Of a DNA stretch of 6,648 nucleotides, positions 6,204 through 6,648 are shown one piece after another. The notes beneath the pieces were generated by a model. That model worked only from the letters and a program-made list of their open reading frames with translations, was not told the origin of the DNA and did not search any database. A program made the position numbers and the translations under genes. Source of the stretch: Gemmatimonadota bacterium (lineage in GTDB: Bacteria > Gemmatimonadota > Gemmatimonadetes > Gemmatimonadales > GWC2-71-9); contig QHUF01000269.1 in assembly GCA_003221075.1 (NCBI GenBank), positions 1-6,648 of the forward strand. Reading direction: 5' to 3'. Position 1 is the first letter of the stretch. The number at the start of each line of letters is the position of its first letter.

Positions 6204-6648
6204 ATGCGGCGGTTCATCTGGCTCGTCTTCCTGCCTGCTGGGTTGGCAGCGCAGCGGCCCGCCGTTTCTCCCGTCTTGCCACGTCTCCTCGCTCGCGTGC
6301 AAGACACCACCGTTTCGGTCTGGTTGTTCGCGCGGCCGACCGCTTCCCTCGAAACAATTAGCCAGCGAGCGACCGCCGCTGGGGCGCGGGTGCGCGTCCT
6401 CAGCCGCTGGCTGCACGCCGTCAGCGCCGATGTGCCCGCGGCTGCGCTCCGGGAGCTGCTGCAAGACCGCGACCTGCGACGGATCCAGCCGTTGGGCCGC
6501 TTCAAGCTCCGACACCCGAGCCCCGTCTCCCGCAGTATCACCGCACCGGCGCTAGTACCGGGCGACACCTGCGGCTTCACCTCCGGCGACGATCCGATTC
6601 TGGGTCCATCGGAGATGCCGTACCGCCAGCTCCATCTCCGGCCGCTCA
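6204..6648 (+). CDS. Secreted S8 (subtilisin-like) peptidase, N-terminal part only
   Basis: The ATG at 6204 opens a frame that continues past the window edge, with 148 codons visible. An in-frame TAG at 6192-6194 bounds the start, making 6204 the first possible ATG. No clear ribosome site precedes it. Residues 1-16 (MRRFIWLVFLPAGLAA) are a Sec signal peptide, probably cut before Gln17. Residues 37-100 (SVWLFARP, ARVRVLSRWLHAVSADVP, LRRIQPLGRFK) have the alternating beta/alpha look of a subtilase propeptide. The segment LGPSEMPYRQLHLRPL at 133-148 matches the lead-in (YGPSxxQLxxLxVxxLH) that precedes the catalytic Asp region in many secreted S8 peptidases. The Asp, His and Ser of the triad all lie outside the window, so activity cannot be judged. 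It is 41 bases after smc on the same strand and may be co-transcribed, but a functional link is not evident. An unrelated secreted protein remains possible. Confidence 0.7.
   Translation, partial: MRRFIWLVFLPAGLAAQRPAVSPVLPRLLARVQDTTVSVWLFARPTASLETISQRATAAGARVRVLSRWLHAVSADVPAAALRELLQDRDLRRIQPLGRFKLRHPSPVSRSITAPALVPGDTCGFTSGDDPILGPSEMPYRQLHLRPL

Overview
This is a GC-rich bacterial stretch (third codon positions mostly G or C) with every gene on the + strand. Three complete genes overlap head to tail and a fourth runs off the right edge. The best guess for the organism is a Gemmatimonadota-like bacterium or another GC-rich diderm: there is a lipoprotein with a SPOR domain, an SMC whose C-terminal tail has the HNPRTMQAADAVYGVTMQEP style, and a secreted S8-type peptidase downstream. 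The taxonomic call rests on the general look of the proteins and is an inference.

Layout. Bases 1-49 are AT-richer than the rest. They hold no gene I can support and stop in all three + frames (12, 26, 40), so an upstream gene could end here. Bases 50-90 form a perfect 14-bp inverted repeat that overlaps the start region of the first gene. Bases 90-1475 encode a lipoprotein with a beta-propeller-like middle and a C-terminal SPOR domain. Bases 1472-2710, joined by a GTGA overlap, encode a single-pass membrane protein: a degenerate ParA/MinD/BY-kinase-type P-loop domain, a transmembrane helix, a Pro/Thr linker, and one clear plus one weak SPOR repeat. Bases 2707-6162, joined by an ATGA overlap, encode a full-length SMC chromosome-organising ATPase. 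Bases 6163-6203 are a C-rich spacer that on the minus strand gives five G-tracts of four or more, a classical G-quadruplex pattern. Bases 6204-6648 are the 5' part of a secreted protein that looks like the signal peptide and propeptide of an S8 (subtilisin-like) peptidase.

How the genes may work together. The two stop/start overlaps imply one transcript with coupled translation. SPOR domains are known to bind denuded septal peptidoglycan, and SMC organises and helps segregate chromosomes. One reading is a module joining the division site (outer lipoprotein plus inner-membrane SPOR protein with a cytoplasmic pseudo-ATPase) to the chromosome (SMC). This is a hypothesis from gene order and domain content only. 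The SMC is unusual: its ABC signature reads LSSVE where LSGGE is expected, its Q-loop reads EAK where EQG is expected, and its hinge lacks the usual glycine-rich GGSxTGG, while Walker A, Walker B, D-loop and the switch histidine are intact.
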